NCBI GenBank assembly: GCA_947168395.1
Contig: CAMVLT010000001.1
Coordinates: 181,140-245,139, forward strand
Direction of reading: 5' to 3'
Origin: an uncultured Prevotellaceae bacterium
GTDB lineage: Bacteria; Bacteroidota; Bacteroidia; Bacteroidales; Bacteroidaceae
DNA length: 64,000 bases
The position numbers and the translations under genes are program-made. Below the pieces are notes generated by a model that saw only the letters and a program-made list of their open reading frames with translations, searched no databases and had not been told where the DNA came from. This document shows, piece after piece, positions 61,809-64,000 of this stretch (positions are counted from its first letter, which is position 1; each line of letters starts with the position of its first letter).

Positions 61809-62036
61809 TAGGTGTCAAGGTAGGTGTCAGGTAGGTGTTACGCAAACACCTACCTCTCCAAAATCCCTTTCCACAAAGGCATTTCCAAAGATTTAGGTAG
61901 GAGGTTAGGTGTTTTCACAAAAATCTCTTTTTTCCTACCCCACTCCCCATCCCCCCAAGTTCCCCCCGTGGGAACTCCCAGTTTACTTACGGTAAACTCC
62001 GGGTTTAGTTACGGTAAAGTATGGGTTTACCCTATT
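61809..62036 (+). repeat. 229-bp direct repeat, right copy (array arm plus GTTTACC module 4)
   Basis: Copy of 60956-61184 with scattered differences. With its partner it brackets the nucleotidyltransferase/HEPN pair. The inverted left arm is absent here. Confidence 0.78.
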
Positions 62037-62085
62037 CAAAGCTCATGGAAAATCATCCTTGGCATAAACTTTTTAGCAGAAATAC

Positions 62086-62116
62086 TTTGTCGTTTCAAAC
62101 TTTTTTTGTATTTTTG
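62086..62116 (+). promoter_or_regulatory. Promoter of the C10 protease gene
   Basis: TTTG (62086-62089), exactly 19 bases, TATTTTTG (62109-62116), the full Bacteroidota consensus. It lies about 390 bases before the ATG at 62509, so a long leader is transcribed. Confidence 0.72.
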
Positions 62117-62121
62117 CCCCG

Positions 62122-62508
62122 TCTTCACATCTGAAGCCTGCAATAAGCAGAAGCGGATGGGTGGAGATACATATATTGAAAAGGTGTCTGCTATGACGCT
62201 TTGTTCTTTGACTCGCTGAATTGTCTCGCAAACAAAAAGAGTCTCTCAGAAACAAAGCAACGGTAGATGCTCATTGGGTATGTATGATGACAGTCCCTAT
62301 TGTACCTGTGTTGATAGGTAACTGTGGGCTAATTTCTGCATACACGTGTGGGCTTCTGCGTTGCTCTTCCTTGAGAGACGGGCAATGCGAGACGCCCAAG
62401 CGAGTGGGACGAGCAATAAGTAGGTGACCCACACTTTTCATATATGGTATAGATAATCTATAACTAAAAGCCTCCGCAATTGGGTCGTTGCGGAAACGAA
62501 TTAAGGTC
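62122..62508 (+). promoter_or_regulatory. Long structured 5' leader of the C10 protease gene
   Basis: About 385 bases without a convincing ORF. Stems: GCTTTGTT (62198-62205) with AACAAAGC (62251-62258), enclosing GACTC (62210-62214) with GAGTC (62239-62243); GCGTTGC (62358-62364) with GCAATGC (62382-62388); CCGCAA (62474-62479) with TTGCGG (62488-62493) just before the start codon. It may be a riboswitch-like or protein-binding leader; I cannot assign it to a known class. Confidence 0.5.
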
Positions 62509-64000
62509 ATGAGAACCAGATTATTATTGACAACGTTCTTTGTGCTACTTACTGCTGGCGCATTAGCTGGCACACGCACAAAAGAAGAGATGAAAGAGGC
62601 TGCCATGAGGGTTTTGGTCAAAAATAGAGCAGCAAGAGCTATGGCAAAAGATACCCCATCGCCCGAACTAAAGGTGTATCTTACTAAGGAAAAACTATCG
62701 ATATTAGGTAGTGAGGATTTGGGGTTTGCAGTAGTTACCAGTGATGACCGTTTTGACGAGATTATTGGCTATTCTACAACTTCATTTACAGACACCATTC
62801 CATGTGGCTTTGAATGGTGGTTAAAAGAAGCAGAACGTGTCATGAATAACGAATCTGTTAAGCCTGCTGCTGCTCGGACAAACCGAGTATCTGTAAATGG
62901 TAGTGTTGAACCATTAATGAAAACGGAGTGGGGACAAGATAATCCATTTAACGCCCAGCTACGATATACTATAAATGGTAATTCATATCAGTTTATTACT
63001 GGGTGTGTGGCTACTGCTATGGCTCAAGTGATGAAATACCATGAATACCCAGAAAAGAGTCAGGGATCAATTGAATACGTCGTTTGGAATTTCATGGCAA
63101 AGATGAGTCATACATTTGGAGAAACTTATGACTGGAATAATATGCTTGACAAGTATAATTATCAGATCTGGGGTAGTCTTGATGCTCCTGCAAAAGCTGT
63201 ATCTATATTGATGCGAGACTGTGGAATGGCTGTAGAAATGAACTATGGCACCGATGCTAGTGGTACTCAATCTTCTAAAATAGCCCCAGGATTAATAACA
63301 TATTTTTCATACGATAGCGAAGGGACCAAATTATACAAGCGTTCAGATTTTCAGAAAGACACATGGATGCAGATGATATATGATGAACTGAAAGCCGGTA
63401 GACCGATTATATATAATGGCTCCGATAGTAGTGATCCAAGAATTGGCCATTCTTTTGTGCTACATGGCTATGATTCTACGGGAAAAGTATATATCAATTG
63501 GGGAGCTAAAGGTTCATATGATGGTTATTTTGATATTGATATGCTTAACATTGACAAAAATGATTATAATGCCAATCAAGACATGGTCTTTGTTAAACCT
63601 GGATCAGGATTAGCAACTACCTATACATTGTCAATCACTTCTTCTGGTAATGGCTTGGTAACCTATTCGGGCAACACTATTAACAATACTACGAAGAGTT
63701 TCACTATAAACGAAGGCACGTCTGCTACACTAACGTTTACACCTAATACTGACTATCGAGTGAAAAGTGTTAAGGTAAATAATGTTGATGTAACTTCAAG
63801 TGTTTCAAATAACAAGTACACGATTAGTAGTATTACTCAGAATACGACGGTAAACGTAATGTTCGAAGCGATACCCGTGACCACCTACACATTGTCAATT
63901 ACTTCTTCTGGAAGTGGCCAAGTAACCTATTCTGGTAATACTATCAACAATACTACGAAGAGTTTCACTATAAACGAAGGCACGTCTGCTACACTAACGT
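62509..64000 (+). CDS. C10-family cysteine protease (streptopain/interpain type), 5' part
   Basis: Open from the ATG at 62509 through the window end (497 codons seen). Signal peptide MRTRLLLTTFFVLLTAGALA; an inhibitory propeptide (about 22-125) with VYLTKEKLSILGSEDLGFAV; then the mature protease: catalytic Cys in ITGCVATAMAQVMKYHEYP, catalytic His in RIGHSFVLHGYD, and INWGAKGSYDGYFDIDML with the active-site Trp region. From about residue 369 an 88-residue beta-repeat (TTYTLSITSSGNGLVTYSGN ...) begins, and a second, nearly identical copy starts at 63880. Secreted proteases of this type degrade host proteins. Composition is more AT-rich than most of the window. Confidence 0.93.
   Translation, partial: MRTRLLLTTFFVLLTAGALAGTRTKEEMKEAAMRVLVKNRAARAMAKDTPSPELKVYLTKEKLSILGSEDLGFAVVTSDDRFDEIIGYSTTSFTDTIPCGFEWWLKEAERVMNNESVKPAAARTNRVSVNGSVEPLMKTEWGQDNPFNAQLRYTINGNSYQFITGCVATAMAQVMKYHEYPEKSQGSIEYVVWNFMAKMSHTFGETYDWNNMLDKYNYQIWGSLDAPAKAVSILMRDCGMAVEMNYGTDASGTQSSKIAPGLITYFSYDSEGTKLYKRSDFQKDTWMQMIYDELKAGRPIIYNGSDSSDPRIGHSFVLHGYDSTGKVYINWGAKGSYDGYFDIDMLNIDKNDYNANQDMVFVKPGSGLATTYTLSITSSGNGLVTYSGNTINNTTKSFTINEGTSATLTFTPNTDYRVKSVKVNNVDVTSSVSNNKYTISSITQNTTVNVMFEAIPVTTYTLSITSSGSGQVTYSGNTINNTTKSFTINEGTSATLT
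63616..64000 (+). repeat. 264-bp tandem repeat in the C10 protease gene
   Basis: Unit 1 starts at 63616 and unit 2 at 63880, a 264-base (88-codon) period. Over the visible 121 bases of unit 2, both codons and bases are nearly the same as in unit 1. The unit looks like the bacterial InlB_B/Big-type repeat (TINEGTSATLTFTPNTDYRV). Confidence 0.85.

Noticed and set aside
62221..62427. 68-codon ORF in the C10 protease leader
   Set aside because: It starts at TTG without a ribosome-binding site, its content is Cys-rich and random-like, and it lies across the stems.

Overview
The window comes from a member of the Bacteroidota, most likely the family Prevotellaceae. The evidence: promoters of the TTTG / TAnnTTTG type stand in front of many genes; several secreted proteins end in short Prevotella-style C-terminal tails (D-x-x-G ... 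G-x-Y-x-x-N-G-K-K); there is a BspA-like leucine-rich protein, a C10 (interpain/streptopain-type) protease, an anaerobic-type sulfatase with a Ser active site, a PL11 rhamnogalacturonan lyase and a tmRNA whose tag ends in NEYALAA. Genes are GC-rich except in the glycosyltransferase block and at the right edge.

Layout. 1-6.4 kb: 3' end of a pectin lyase, a large MG2-domain envelope protein and a TonB-dependent receptor. 6.5-11.4 kb (minus strand): dnaA; an amidase-MlaD pair; folB with a stand-alone C-terminal module of B12-dependent ribonucleotide reductase. 11.5-14.7 kb: sulfatase, nitroreductase, amidohydrolase. 14.7-15.1 kb: ssrA (tmRNA), whose 3' end abuts a 24-codon remnant of a nucleotide-sugar dehydrogenase. 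16.2-31.1 kb: a surface-polysaccharide locus with an SLBB export protein, flippase, Wzz-like protein, Wzy-like polymerase, four glycosyltransferases, an acetyltransferase, the initiating sugar transferase, a Wzi-like protein and an embedded BspA-like protein. 31.2-36 kb: a Gly/Ser/Arg-rich secreted protein, a phosphatase, a DUF308 membrane protein, uridine kinase, a UDG-superfamily protein and a putative barrel protein. 36-37.9 kb: a graveyard of mobile DNA. 37.9-46.5 kb (minus strand): secreted proteins, a TPR/HTH lipoprotein, an MBG-domain protein, OmpA and a coiled-coil lipoprotein. 46.9-50.7 kb: ribosomal protein L31B, glutathione peroxidase, thioredoxin reductase and a one-piece hybrid two-component regulator. 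50.7-60.7 kb: a sodium:solute symporter, TrpB2, PepT, a Kef-type antiporter, LptD and an HD hydrolase. 61-64 kb: a nucleotidyltransferase/HEPN pair with a broken HEPN half, then a C10 protease with a long structured leader that runs off the window.

The most unusual content is non-coding. Four intergenic regions carry large inverted arrays, each built from its own short word (GTGTAAC, GTGACAG, AACTGAA, GGTAGGTGTT), and three of these lie beside a second module of GTTTACC/GGTAAAC repeats. Two broken REP-associated (RAYT) transposase genes and a fragment resembling the VirE-associated DUF3987 primase/helicase family lie among these arrays. Five imperfect tandem arrays of different heptanucleotides sit at gene boundaries, two of them inside signal-peptide codons of consecutive surface genes. 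A palindromic element lies in frame inside two unrelated surface-protein genes. I also find a candidate small RNA, shared leader blocks ahead of both capsule transcription units, and three promoters placed so that the mRNA should be leaderless.

All assignments were made by reading the sequence. No database search or folding program was run.
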